Below, one piece after another: positions 27,975-36,817 of a stretch of DNA of 64,000 nucleotides; the first letter of the stretch is position 1; the number at the start of each line of letters is the position of its first letter. This stretch comes from Enterovibrio coralii (GTDB lineage Bacteria; Pseudomonadota; Gammaproteobacteria; Enterobacterales; Vibrionaceae): the NCBI RefSeq assembly GCF_001559595.1, contig NZ_LNTY01000034.1, positions 744,001 through 808,000 on the forward strand, in the 5' to 3' direction. The notes beneath the pieces were generated by a model. That model saw only the letters and a program-made list of their open reading frames with translations, was not told the origin of the DNA and made no database searches. The translations under genes were made by a program, and so were the position numbers.

Positions 27975-28385
27975 TTACTCTCTGAATACCAGAAGCAAGT
28001 TGAGCGCTTCACCAGGGTCGATTTCGTGTTCTGGGTTGTCATCAAAGAAACGAATAAAGCCTTCCAAGCGAGGATCGTCTTCTCTGAGATGATGAAACCC
28101 CATGCTCCAGTCTTTAAACTGACGCTCGATAATGGTTTTTCGCATCAGTTCGACCACACCATAGTGTCGATTGTCCTGACAGATGGACTTGAACAATGGG
28201 TCCAATATGTCTTCTTCGCCCTCAATGACTTGAATGAAGTCGCCATCTTTATAGAGCAACATGCCCGTTACGCCTGCGGCTTCATTTTTTTGTCGAATGG
28301 CACCGAGCATGGTTTCCAATTCGTCGTCCGAAAACGGATGTTCTGCGCTGCTGATGTACACAATCTGTTTTAAGTTATCGCTCAT
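27975..28385 (-). CDS. BLUF-domain blue-light photoreceptor
   Basis: A 136-residue short BLUF protein, which binds FAD and senses blue light through hydrogen-bond rearrangement. All key positions are visible: Tyr10 (IVYISSA), Asn34 (KNEAAGVTG), Gln52 (DFIQVIEGEE), Trp93 and Met95 (FKDWSMGF). The 40-residue tail beyond the core lacks any enzyme output domain, so it must act through a partner protein, as do PixD/Slr1694-type proteins. The gene is convergent with the ODP gene and separate from the FAN1 gene. Start supported by GGAG 6 bases upstream. Partner unknown; proximity to c-di-GMP and chemotaxis genes is suggestive only. Confidence 0.93.
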   Translation of the reverse strand: MSDNLKQIVYISSAEHPFSDDELETMLGAIRQKNEAAGVTGMLLYKDGDFIQVIEGEEDILDPLFKSICQDNRHYGVVELMRKTIIERQFKDWSMGFHHLREDDPRLEGFIRFFDDNPEHEIDPGEALNLLLVFRE

Positions 28386-28560
28386 CTTTTACTCCGAAAA
28401 CCACACCCGTTTGTGGAAAGGTTAAAAGCAAAACGTCTTTGAATTTAAGTATGTCTTAAATTTGATAATTTGCACGGGTTCAAAGCCTTACGATTAACCA
28501 AGCGCACAAATTAGTGATTCAGAAGGAAGGCGGAATGGGGTGTTTGCACCTTGCGGGGCA

Positions 28561-30183
28561 TCAATCTTGGGGCTGACTCACATACAGCACGCGAGCATCA
28601 ATGCCTTGCTCAACAAAGAAGTTGAGCCAACGGATTTGGTGATGTTGAAGTTTGTCCCCCGGACCTTTGATTTCAACAAAGCGGCACTTTCCGTCTTTTG
28701 TCATAAAGAGGTCAGGATGACCGCTCCGGTTGTTTTTCCTATCAAATAAAATGCGTTCAAAGCAGGCGATAAGCTGGTCATTCGATAGAGTATTCAGTGC
28801 AGCTGAAATTAGCGTTTTATCAACATAGTCCCAGTACACCCAATCGTTAGCCAGGCCATATTTTTGCTCATAAGTGTCTAGAACGAATGCCGTGTTTTCT
28901 CGAATATCGGCAAGTCGAGATTGGATAACATCTTCTCTACTTTCAATAAACTCCGGCAGGTACATGTCTTTCGGGCTTCTTTGAAAAGGGTTGAGAAACG
29001 CGCCGGATATTGGTGAGAAAATGATGTCCCAGAAAGCTAACCCGAACAGGGCATTCAACACCAGATTTTCGCAATACCACACTTGCCAACCTTGTTCGCG
29101 ATAATAGTCGGCACTGATCATTTCGACGCGTTGAGTAAGCGTTAAGGCGACGCACTCTTCCTCGAATACGTTTTTAGTTTTTGCTGGGGCGTCTATGGCA
29201 CCTTTCTTTGATAGTTGTCGCGCCAGTCTTTCTGCAATTTCCTTCTCTTCTTCGTTGTAAGGTGATGCCAGCATGTCAGCCACGTATCCAGCGGCTTTTT
29301 CAACGTCGTTTTGGCTCAACGCCATGCGTGCTAATCGTTCTTTTGCTGGCGGCAATGCACTGGTTACAAACAGGAACTCCGCAGCGTCGATATCGCCTAA
29401 ACGCTCCAAGTCGCGAGCAACCGCGTTCACTAGCCTGTTGCGTTTGTATGCTAGCGGTGGCCAATCAAAAGGCTCAGGCAATCTGCAAACCAATTCTCTT
29501 ACTTTCGCACGCTGTTTTGATTCAACCGTTTCCCAATATTCATCAGCAAGGTTTGAGAGGGCGAGCCAAGCGTCTATTTGGCTTCTTTCGTTAAACAGAC
29601 GGTCTTTGATGTTAAGTGGAACCGTTTCGTAGTGGTAAATCCCTAAGTCGCTAACCACGAACTCACTCAGGTTTTGTCTGGAGTTGCCAAAGTACAGCAA
29701 GAGGAAAACGGGCAACACATCATGAGATACCTCAATGCATCGATAAGGCAACACAGGGCAAGAACCCGCATGTCTCATTATTTCATCGACAATCTCAGGT
29801 TTTTTCGCCGACGCTTTGAGTGGCAGTGAATCAAACAGTTGAAGCAATTCTGGTTTGGTGTGAATGGCTAATGCCACGTCTAAGGTTGGACTGCTCGTGA
29901 CAGAGACTAAGCTTGAAGTGGCCAGTTCGTTTATTGCGGCATCGATGGAAGGGATTTCTGGATAGTTAAACTTGTCTTCGCGAAACCAATTGCCTTTGCG
30001 TGAAAGCATGCGAACCAATAAAAGCTGGGCGGGTTGAGCAAGAGCCTTAAAGGCGGCAATCCATTCACTTTCAGTTCGCGTGAGCAAGTCCGGATAACGA
30101 GACGAAACAGTATCCAAAATCGAATAAAAATTATCGAGATAGTAAAGCGGTGGAAGCGGATTGGTGACTGTTGCGTCTGTCAT
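28561..30183 (-). CDS. FAN1-like structure-specific nuclease (VRR-NUC)
   Basis: A 540-residue protein with the order of bacterial FAN1: N-terminal helical/SAP-like region (YYLDNFYSILDTVSSRYPDLL), a middle rich in TPR-like helices, and a C-terminal VRR-NUC nuclease. Catalytic residues are seen in SGHPDLFMTKDGKCRFVEIK (Asp, then Glu-x-Lys) followed by GPGDKLQHHQIRW, with the conserved Gln. FAN1 cuts branched DNA and helps repair interstrand crosslinks. ATG 30183 is preferred to a TTG four codons upstream. Terminates before the BLUF gene with about 175 bases of non-coding sequence between them. Confident on family, less so on substrate. Confidence 0.85.
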   Translation of the reverse strand: MTDATVTNPLPPLYYLDNFYSILDTVSSRYPDLLTRTESEWIAAFKALAQPAQLLLVRMLSRKGNWFREDKFNYPEIPSIDAAINELATSSLVSVTSSPTLDVALAIHTKPELLQLFDSLPLKASAKKPEIVDEIMRHAGSCPVLPYRCIEVSHDVLPVFLLLYFGNSRQNLSEFVVSDLGIYHYETVPLNIKDRLFNERSQIDAWLALSNLADEYWETVESKQRAKVRELVCRLPEPFDWPPLAYKRNRLVNAVARDLERLGDIDAAEFLFVTSALPPAKERLARMALSQNDVEKAAGYVADMLASPYNEEEKEIAERLARQLSKKGAIDAPAKTKNVFEEECVALTLTQRVEMISADYYREQGWQVWYCENLVLNALFGLAFWDIIFSPISGAFLNPFQRSPKDMYLPEFIESREDVIQSRLADIRENTAFVLDTYEQKYGLANDWVYWDYVDKTLISAALNTLSNDQLIACFERILFDRKNNRSGHPDLFMTKDGKCRFVEIKGPGDKLQHHQIRWLNFFVEQGIDARVLYVSQPQD

Positions 30184-30298
30184 GAATGTCTTCAATCAAT
30201 GAAACGAGCGTATTTGAGAATTATGACAGCACTCAAGGTGCTGCATCAATGATGATCATCTCAGGTGACATCAGAACAGTTGGATAGGAACACGGACA

Positions 30299-31747
30299 GT
30301 GAGAATACTTGCCATCTTATGGATTAGCTTGGCGTCTTTTACGTCTTGGGCATCAACAAACGCCATCAACAGTACCTTGCCGATTGAAGCGGCAGACTGC
30401 TTGATCGTGGATCATGACAACAATATTTTGATGATTGAAGAAGCACTGAGTGGGAAGCTTTCTATTCCTGGAGGCTCAATCATAGGAAAGGAAACACCGC
30501 AAGAAGCCGCAAAAAGAGAAACGCTAGAAGAAACAGGTTTGAACGTCGACGTCGGGGAAAAAATCGCGCAAACCTACAATTCCGCCGTTTATGCCTGCAA
30601 AGTGCTGGGGCTACCTGAATATTACGACGATGCCAATGGACAACGTCAGATCTACGCTTGGCATGCTCCCCATTTCGGTAAAGAAGTCACACGTGTCATG
30701 TTAATGCCTGACGATGGCGCGATGCGCGCGAAATACCGTTTCCCTGAGCACAAGTGGATGTTTGATAAGTGGGTAAAGTTTGTTGAACCCAGCCGATTTC
30801 GCCAGACACCCGATGCACACAGTGAACTGACCGCTTTCTACGATATACAGTTAGCGTGGTTGGAAAAGCTACGGGCAAAGACCTTCAATGGCGGCCTGTC
30901 ATCTTTGCTTGGTAACGTTGTGGTGCTAACAGGCAGCATTATTACTCCGCTGTTTTTCCTGCTGATGTTACCTCTTGTTCGCACCTTGTTTGGCCATCGC
31001 GCATTGCTGATTTTCAGTGCAGGCATGCTAACCTTGGCGACCGTGACCTTGATGCTTTCCACTGTGATTCATGTGCCCAGACCGCTCTCTGTGGACCCGT
31101 ATTTTACTTACCATGATGTATTGGGGTTTACCTTGCCCAGTTCTATGGTGGCACTGACTACGTTCACGTTTTCTTGCGCTTGGCTGTTTTGGGATGAGGA
31201 CAAATATCCTAAAAAACGTCTCTGGGTAGCGGCTGTCGGCGTTGTTTTGGTCGGCGCATCCTCCTTGAAAGCACTTTTGCTGGGCGAGCATTACCCGTCA
31301 GATATGATCATCAGTATCTTGCTGGGTGTTTTGGCTGCATTCGCTCTTTTGAAAGTCAAAGATTGGCGTTTCGCAGACCGCTCGCGTGTACTGACATCTA
31401 CGCGTTTTTGGGGCGGGGCTTTTGTCGTTGTGGCTGTTATCGGCAGCATCATCCACAAACCTCAGCTAATCTACCTGTCCGGCCTGACACTGGGTGCGTT
31501 TTGTGCCTTGATTTGGTTAAAAGTCTCTCCTGTCTATATTTCGCCTGTCCGTCGACGATACAAAATTGCCTTCTTTGCGATCGCAAGTGGCGGCATCTTT
31601 GCGTTGATGTACCTCGACAAGCACCTGACTGCAAACACCGCGATTAACGAGATCATTGTGCTATGGAACTGCATCGCGCTCTGGAGTATCTCTGTTTGGT
31701 TGCTGGTGGTCTTGCCAAGATTGTTTTATCGCTATGTAAAACGGTGA
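30299..31747 (+). CDS. Periplasmic Nudix hydrolase fused to a PAP2-like membrane domain
   Basis: A 482-residue fusion beginning with GTG. Residues 1-18 form a signal peptide (LAILWISLASFTSWA), so the next domain should lie in the periplasm. The Nudix box is perfect at 59-81: G-x5-E-x7-RE-x2-EE-x-G-L (GKETPQEAAKRETLEETG). From about residue 205 five or more membrane helices carry a PAP2 (acid phosphatase) domain: VPRP for motif 1 and SLKALLLGEHYPSD for motif 3, but motif 2, normally PSGH, reads PSSM, losing its histidine. The substrate may be an undecaprenyl or lipid pyrophosphate, with the Nudix part acting on an exported nucleotide or lipid head group. This is inference; the fusion itself is directly visible. 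Confidence 0.85.
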   Translation: MRILAILWISLASFTSWASTNAINSTLPIEAADCLIVDHDNNILMIEEALSGKLSIPGGSIIGKETPQEAAKRETLEETGLNVDVGEKIAQTYNSAVYACKVLGLPEYYDDANGQRQIYAWHAPHFGKEVTRVMLMPDDGAMRAKYRFPEHKWMFDKWVKFVEPSRFRQTPDAHSELTAFYDIQLAWLEKLRAKTFNGGLSSLLGNVVVLTGSIITPLFFLLMLPLVRTLFGHRALLIFSAGMLTLATVTLMLSTVIHVPRPLSVDPYFTYHDVLGFTLPSSMVALTTFTFSCAWLFWDEDKYPKKRLWVAAVGVVLVGASSLKALLLGEHYPSDMIISILLGVLAAFALLKVKDWRFADRSRVLTSTRFWGGAFVVVAVIGSIIHKPQLIYLSGLTLGAFCALIWLKVSPVYISPVRRRYKIAFFAIASGGIFALMYLDKHLTANTAINEIIVLWNCIALWSISVWLLVVLPRLFYRYVKR

Positions 31748-31762
31748 GAAGGAAGTAGAACG

Positions 31763-31809
31763 AGGAGGCGGGACTTATCGAGTCATTCGTTAACAGCCTC
31801 CTATTTTTC
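31763..31809 (+). terminator. Terminator after the Nudix-PAP2 gene
   Basis: AGGAGGC (31763-31769) pairs with GCCTCCT (31796-31802), followed by ATTTTTC. The 26-base loop is long, so only moderately convincing. Confidence 0.5.
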
Positions 31810-31957
31810 TTGAGAATCCAATGCTTTCGCTCGTTAAGTAATCGATTGCGCTTTGATGCCCGTCACACCTGATGTAAAGTGTTCATCATAAAAATAAATC
31901 TGTAGTTCGCCAAAAGCCGTAAGGATCAACGGCGACATTGAGGCATCAGGGAGCAAG

Positions 31958-34900
31958 ATGTTACCAGCACTAAACCACCAATCTGTTGTTGACCCCATCG
32001 TAAGCCAATTTTTAGACGCACTGAAAAGCAAAGGTTTTAAAGGCGAGGTCGAAACCTTCTACGCTAGCCGACTTGCCGTCGCAACGGATAACTCTGTCTA
32101 TCAAATGTTGCCGCAAGCTGTGGTGTTCCCGACGACGGTTGAGGACTTAACGCTGCTCGGTGAAGTCTGTAAAGATGATACGTATCAGAGCATTCGCTTT
32201 TCCGCTCGCGGTGGCGGCACAGGGACTAACGGTCAGTCTTTGACGCAACACATCGTTGTAGATATGTCCCGTCACATGCAGAAGATTTTGGAAATCAATC
32301 CTGAAGAGGGGTGGGTTCGCGTTCAGTCTGGTGTGGTAAAAGATGCGTTGAATGATGCATTGAGACCGCACGGCTTCTTCTTCTCTCCAGATTTATCGAC
32401 CAGTAACCGCGCAACCGTTGGCGGCATGATCAACACAGATGCATCCGGCCAAGGCTCGCTGCGCTACGGTAAAACGTCTGATCACGTGCTGGCTTTGAAA
32501 GCGGTTCTAGCCGATGGTTCTGTGCTGGATACTGAGCCTCAGAACATGGTGGATCTCGACGCGATTTCGCCAACCACGTTTGCAGAAACAGCTCTAAAAG
32601 AAGTGTCCGCGATTTGTAAAAGCAAGCGTGCACAAATTGATGCCAAATTCCCACCGCTCAACCGTTTTCTAACGGGATACGACCTTAAAAATGCTTATCA
32701 GCCAGATGCAGATAAGTTCGATATTGCGCGTGTGCTCTGTGGCGCGGAAGGCTCATTGGCTTTCATCGCTGAAGCCAAGCTAAACATTACGCCGATTCCG
32801 AAGGCTCGCACACTGGTCAACGTGAAATACGACAGTTTCGATTCTGCGCTGCGCAGTGCGCCCGTCATGGTGGAGGCGAATGCGCTGTCGGTGGAAACGG
32901 TTGACTCACGCGTGTTGAATCTTGCGCGCGAGGATATCGTGTGGAATACGGTAAGCGATCTCCTTAAAGATGTGCCAGGCAAAGACATGCAAGGCATCAA
33001 CATGGTGGAGTTTGCAGGCAATGATGAAACAGAAGTTACTGAACAAGTAGAAGCTCTTTGCAAACGTCTTGATGTGCTGGTCGAAGCAGGTGACAAAGGC
33101 GTTATCGGCTATCAGGTTTGTTCAGATCTTCCGTCTATCAACCGCATCTACAACATGCGCAAAAAAGCGGTAGGTCTGCTTGGTGCCGCAAAAGGTGCGG
33201 CGAAACCTATCGCGTTCGCTGAAGATACCTGTGTACCACCAGAAAACCTCGCGGACTTTATTGTCGAGTTCCGTGAACTGCTCGACAGCCACAAGCTGAA
33301 CTACGGCATGTTTGGTCACGTAGATGCGGGTGTGCTTCACGTCCGTCCTGCTTTGGATATGTGCGATCCTGAGCAAGAGAAATTGATGAAAACCATTTCT
33401 GACCAAGTGGTTGCGCTAGTGGCGAAATACGGCGGCTTGATGTGGGGCGAGCACGGTAAAGGTTTCCGCTCTGAATACGGTCCAGAGTTCTTCGGCGATG
33501 AACTTTTTGCCGAGCTGAGAAAAGTCAAAGCCGCGTTCGACCCGGATAACCGCATGAACCCAGGCAAGATCTGTACGCCGCTAAACAGTGCTGACGAGTT
33601 GGTGAAAGTCGAAGACAAAAAGCGTGGAGAGTACGATCGCCAAATTCCAGTGACTATCCGTGACAGTTTCAAACAAGCGATGGAATGTAACGGCAATGGC
33701 TTGTGTTTTAACTACGACACCAGTTCGCCAATGTGTCCATCGATGAAGATCTCTTACGATCGCCGTCACTCGCCGAAGGGGCGTGCGGGGATCGTGCGTG
33801 AGTGGTTACGTCTGCTCGCAGAGCAGGGGATTGATCCTCTGGTGCTTGAAAAAGAGCTGATGGAGAAAACTCCAACGATTCGTCAGATCTTTGCGCGCTT
33901 TAAAAATACATGGTCAGCGAAAAAAGACGACTATGACTTTTCGCATGAAGTCATGGAAGCCATGAACGGCTGTTTGGCGTGTAAGGCCTGTGCGACCCAG
34001 TGTCCGATTAAAGTGGATGTGCCGAGCTTCCGCTCGCGCTTTATCAATCTCTACCACAGCCGTTATCAGCGACCAGCCAAAGATTATTTGGTGGCAAACA
34101 TTGAATCCATGCTGCCTTGGATGGCGAAAGCTCCGGTTATCGTTAACGCTTTTATCGAGCCAAAGTGGGCGAGAAAAGCCACCCAGAAAGCCATTGGCTA
34201 CGTGGATGCGCCAGCACTTTCAGTGCCGACACTCAAAGAATCGCTCGATGGTCACCATGCCACCAAATTTGATTTGGTTTGGTTGCAAGCTCTAAGTGAA
34301 GAAGAGCGCAGCCGCTACGTGCTGATTGTTCAAGACCCGTTTACCAGCTTTTACGAAGCAGATGTGGTGAAAGACTTCATTGCATTGATTGAAAAGCTGG
34401 GTAAAAAACCAATGCTGTTGCCGTTTAAGCCAAATGGTAAAGCGCAACACATTAAAGGCTTCTTGAAGAAGTTTGCGAAAACAGCGGCCTCTACGTCAGA
34501 GTTTTTGAACCAAGTTGCTGATTTGAACATCCCTATGGTGGGTGTAGATCCGGCTTTGGTGCTTTGTTACCGCGATGAATACAACGAGATACTGGGCGAT
34601 AAGCGTGGCGATTTTGTTGTGAATACCGCACATGAGTGGCTGATGGAAGAAATCAAACACCAGCCAGCACGTGAGAAAAATGCTGATTCAGACGCATGGT
34701 TTTTGCTGGCGCACTGTACGGAAAAAACCAAGATGCCAAACGCAGAGTCGGAATGGGGCAAAATCTTTACCCATTTCGGTGCGAGCATGGAGGCGGTACC
34801 TGTCGGTTGTTGTGGCATGGCGGGCACATACGGACATGAATCTGACAAGCTTGAGAACTCTAAAGGCATCTACGGTTTAAGCTGGAAGCCTCGATTGGAA

Positions 34901-35014
34901 TCATTGCCAATTTCCCGTTGTATGGCGACAGGCTACTCTTGTCGAAGCCAAGTGAAGCGCTTTGAACACCAGAAACTCTTCCACCCTGTGCAAATTCTTC
35001 TGAAGTTTGCCTAA
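31958..35014 (+). CDS. ydiJ: FAD/Fe-S D-2-hydroxyacid dehydrogenase YdiJ
   Basis: A 1018-residue protein, exactly the length of E. coli YdiJ and colinear with it. The N-terminal half is an FAD-linked oxidase of the PCMH/D-lactate dehydrogenase type (RGGGTGTNGQSL, STSNRATVGGMINTDASGQG, YGMFGHVDAGVLHVRPALD). The C-terminal part carries ferredoxin-like cysteines (CNGNGLC, SPMCPSM, CLACKACATQCP) and a CCG-type domain (VGCCGMAGTYGH, GYSCRSQVKR). The E. coli protein has been reported to oxidise D-2-hydroxyglutarate to 2-oxoglutarate, which clears a by-product of serine synthesis. Membrane association through the electron acceptor is likely. Own ribosome site (GGGAGC), own terminator; monocistronic. 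Confidence 0.95.
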   Translation: MLPALNHQSVVDPIVSQFLDALKSKGFKGEVETFYASRLAVATDNSVYQMLPQAVVFPTTVEDLTLLGEVCKDDTYQSIRFSARGGGTGTNGQSLTQHIVVDMSRHMQKILEINPEEGWVRVQSGVVKDALNDALRPHGFFFSPDLSTSNRATVGGMINTDASGQGSLRYGKTSDHVLALKAVLADGSVLDTEPQNMVDLDAISPTTFAETALKEVSAICKSKRAQIDAKFPPLNRFLTGYDLKNAYQPDADKFDIARVLCGAEGSLAFIAEAKLNITPIPKARTLVNVKYDSFDSALRSAPVMVEANALSVETVDSRVLNLAREDIVWNTVSDLLKDVPGKDMQGINMVEFAGNDETEVTEQVEALCKRLDVLVEAGDKGVIGYQVCSDLPSINRIYNMRKKAVGLLGAAKGAAKPIAFAEDTCVPPENLADFIVEFRELLDSHKLNYGMFGHVDAGVLHVRPALDMCDPEQEKLMKTISDQVVALVAKYGGLMWGEHGKGFRSEYGPEFFGDELFAELRKVKAAFDPDNRMNPGKICTPLNSADELVKVEDKKRGEYDRQIPVTIRDSFKQAMECNGNGLCFNYDTSSPMCPSMKISYDRRHSPKGRAGIVREWLRLLAEQGIDPLVLEKELMEKTPTIRQIFARFKNTWSAKKDDYDFSHEVMEAMNGCLACKACATQCPIKVDVPSFRSRFINLYHSRYQRPAKDYLVANIESMLPWMAKAPVIVNAFIEPKWARKATQKAIGYVDAPALSVPTLKESLDGHHATKFDLVWLQALSEEERSRYVLIVQDPFTSFYEADVVKDFIALIEKLGKKPMLLPFKPNGKAQHIKGFLKKFAKTAASTSEFLNQVADLNIPMVGVDPALVLCYRDEYNEILGDKRGDFVVNTAHEWLMEEIKHQPAREKNADSDAWFLLAHCTEKTKMPNAESEWGKIFTHFGASMEAVPVGCCGMAGTYGHESDKLENSKGIYGLSWKPRLESLPISRCMATGYSCRSQVKRFEHQKLFHPVQILLKFA

Positions 35015-35031
35015 GAAAATCAGCGTAATAC

Positions 35032-35064
35032 AAAAGGAAGCGAGCGAGTCGCTTCCTTTTTTCT
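35032..35064 (+). terminator. Terminator after ydiJ
   Basis: Stem AAAGGAAGCGA / TCGCTTCCTTT followed by TTTTTC, 20 bases past the ydiJ stop. Confidence 0.88.
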
Positions 35065-35172
35065 TTTAGACCGTGATGAAACAACCTGCGGCGCGTCTTA
35101 ATTGTTAGGCGAGACAAAAAATATCGCCTGATAGTCTTACTCATATCTCAATACCAACAAGGAGCGGTCTCT

Positions 35173-35582
35173 ATGAGTAAGCTTCAGCCGCATATTACGT
35201 TTCACGGATTGTGTAGAGAGGCGTTGAGTTTTTACAAACAGGCTTTTGACGGTGAAATCGTGACGCTGCAGACGTTCAACGATTCTCCTGTCGAGTTTCA
35301 GCAGCACATTCTCGATCGTGTCATGCATGCAGAGTTCGTATCGCGTGAGGTGTCATTTCTTGCCTCTGATGGGTCGATGACTCGCTCGCTCAAGGTTCAG
35401 GAGACGTTGCACTTCACGTTAGCTTTGACGATGAAAAAAGACAGAGTCAGGTGTTTGTCGCGCTCTCTGAACAAGGGCAAGTAGTAATGCCCTTGGATTA
35501 CACATTTTGGAATGTTCGCTTTGGAATGCTGACTGATAAGTTTGGTATTCGCTGGATGATGAGCTGTCCGATGAAAGAGTAA
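35173..35582 (+). CDS. VOC-superfamily PhnB-like protein (one frameshift)
   Basis: About 136 residues of the vicinal oxygen chelate fold, PhnB/3-demethylubiquinone methyltransferase-like group. The start PHITFHGLCREALSFYKQAF is the typical PhnB opening, and the end FGMLTDKFGIRWMMSCP is the typical close. The two lie in different frames. Adding one C at about 35388 (TCGCCTCAAGG) restores SPQGSGDVALHVSFDDE and links them, so the stop moves from 35484 to 35582. PhnB-like proteins have no settled activity; some are antibiotic or glyoxalase-like. The metal ligands usual for glyoxalases are not obvious. Ribosome site AAGGAGCG upstream. Confidence 0.75.
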
Positions 35583-35605
35583 ATCTACGAGTATTCCCCC
35601 AAAAA

Positions 35606-35636
35606 GAAAAAAGCCCCGATTAACGGGGCTTTTGCT
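35606..35636. terminator. Bidirectional terminator, VOC gene / aqpZ
   Basis: Stem AGCCCCG / CGGGGCT with A-rich left flank and T-rich right flank, between convergent genes. Confidence 0.88.
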
Positions 35637-35637
35637 T

Positions 35638-36332
35638 TTATTCTTCGTTAGGACTCAACCAACGATAAACAGCACCAGCGATGAGAGCACCAATGATGGG
35701 GGCTACCCAGAACATCCAAAGCTGTCCGATAGCCCAGTCACCCACAATCAATGCGGGGCCTGTGCTTCGTGCTGGATTCACCGAGGTGTTGGTGACTGGA
35801 ATACTGATAAGGTGGATCAGTGTCAGTGACAGACCAATTGCTAGGCCCGCAAAGCCAGGGTTAGCAAGGTGATGCGTTGCACCAAGGATGACGATAAGGA
35901 ACATAAACGTCATCACCACTTCAGTGATAAAACCTGCCTGCATGCTATAGCCACCCGGCGAGTGTTCGCCATAGCCATTTGAGGCGAGTCCGCTTGCCGC
36001 GAGATCAAAGCCCGGCTGACCGCTTGCAATGATATACACGGTGAAGGCACCGAGAATAGCACCTGCAACTTGGGCGACAATGTAAGGCAGAAGCTCCCCT
36101 GTAGAGAAGCGACCACCTGCCAAAGGCCGATGGACACGGCAGGGTTGAGGTGACAACCGGAGATGTGTCCAATGGCGTAAGCCATGGTCAGTACCGTTAA
36201 ACCAAAGGCGAAGGCGACACCCAGAAAACCAATGCCCAGCTCTGGAAAGCCTGCGGCAAACACTGCGCTGCCACAACCACCAAGCACTAACCAAAAGGTG
36301 CCGATAAATTCTGCTGTTAGCTTTTTCAACAT
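35638..36332 (-). CDS. aqpZ: Aquaporin Z water channel (one frameshift)
   Basis: Inner-membrane water channel of the MIP family, about 231 residues after repair. The N-terminal frame (from 36332) gives [22 protein letters not shown] and the first NPA motif ([11 protein letters not shown]). The C-terminal frame (ending 35638) gives [50 protein letters not shown] with the second NPA. They join when one G is added on the coding strand near 36120 (TGGGCAGG). The aromatic/arginine filter residues fit a water-only channel (Arg after the second NPA). The narrow ends match E. coli AqpZ well. The break is probably a sequence error. Confidence 0.92.
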
Positions 36333-36588
36333 AACAATTTCTTCCTTTTATAGTTTTAATCCAGAAGCCTGTTTTAATGCCGTGTGAGCTATGCTCACGA
36401 TAACGCGGACTACCATCAAACATAAGCCTTTGCTTTTAGGGTAGGTAATCCTTCCACAGGCCGCCAAACGTAGTTAAGACTGGGAGTAAATGCTATGTGT
36501 CACATTGCAGTTGGATTGCGCTTTAGTCGCGTATAGGCTCGCGATGTGATACCGTTTAATAATCAATGCGTTGCTTGGTTAGGAGAGG

Positions 36589-36747
36589 ATGATGGTAAAG
36601 ATTGCAGTGATCGTGGCACTCATCGTTCTAGGATTTCTAGCGGCTAAGTTCCTTGATGAGAAATCACAGAAGAAAGTGGTAGTAGGAATGGGTGTGGTTG
36701 CTGGCATTGCGTTTCTGGTGCTGGTCGTCTCTGAGCTTTTGCGTTAG
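36589..36747 (+). CDS. Small membrane protein, 52 residues
   Basis: ATG (36589, or the next codon 36592) follows a strong AGGAGAG ribosome site. The product has two hydrophobic helices (VKIAVIVALIVLGFLAAKFL and VVVGMGVVAGIAFLVLVV) joined by a charged turn DEKSQKK, a hairpin topology. A bidirectional terminator follows directly. No family name recognised. Good ribosome site, sensible topology and own terminator make it a likely real gene. Confidence 0.7.
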   Translation: MMVKIAVIVALIVLGFLAAKFLDEKSQKKVVVGMGVVAGIAFLVLVVSELLR

Positions 36748-36781
36748 CTGACACTTATCTCTGGAAGCCAGAACAGGCAAT

Positions 36782-36811
36782 AAAAAAGCGAACCGTTTGG
36801 TTCGCTTTTTC
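36782..36811. terminator. Bidirectional terminator, small membrane protein / ygiQ
   Basis: Stem AGCGAACC / GGTTCGCT with 4-base loop, A run before and T run after; sits between convergent genes. Confidence 0.88.
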
Positions 36812-36817
36812 GTTTTC

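Noticed and set aside
35913..36423. Reading of aqpZ as two separate genes
   Set aside because: The two frames carry the two halves of a single aquaporin, each with one NPA motif, and join by one base.
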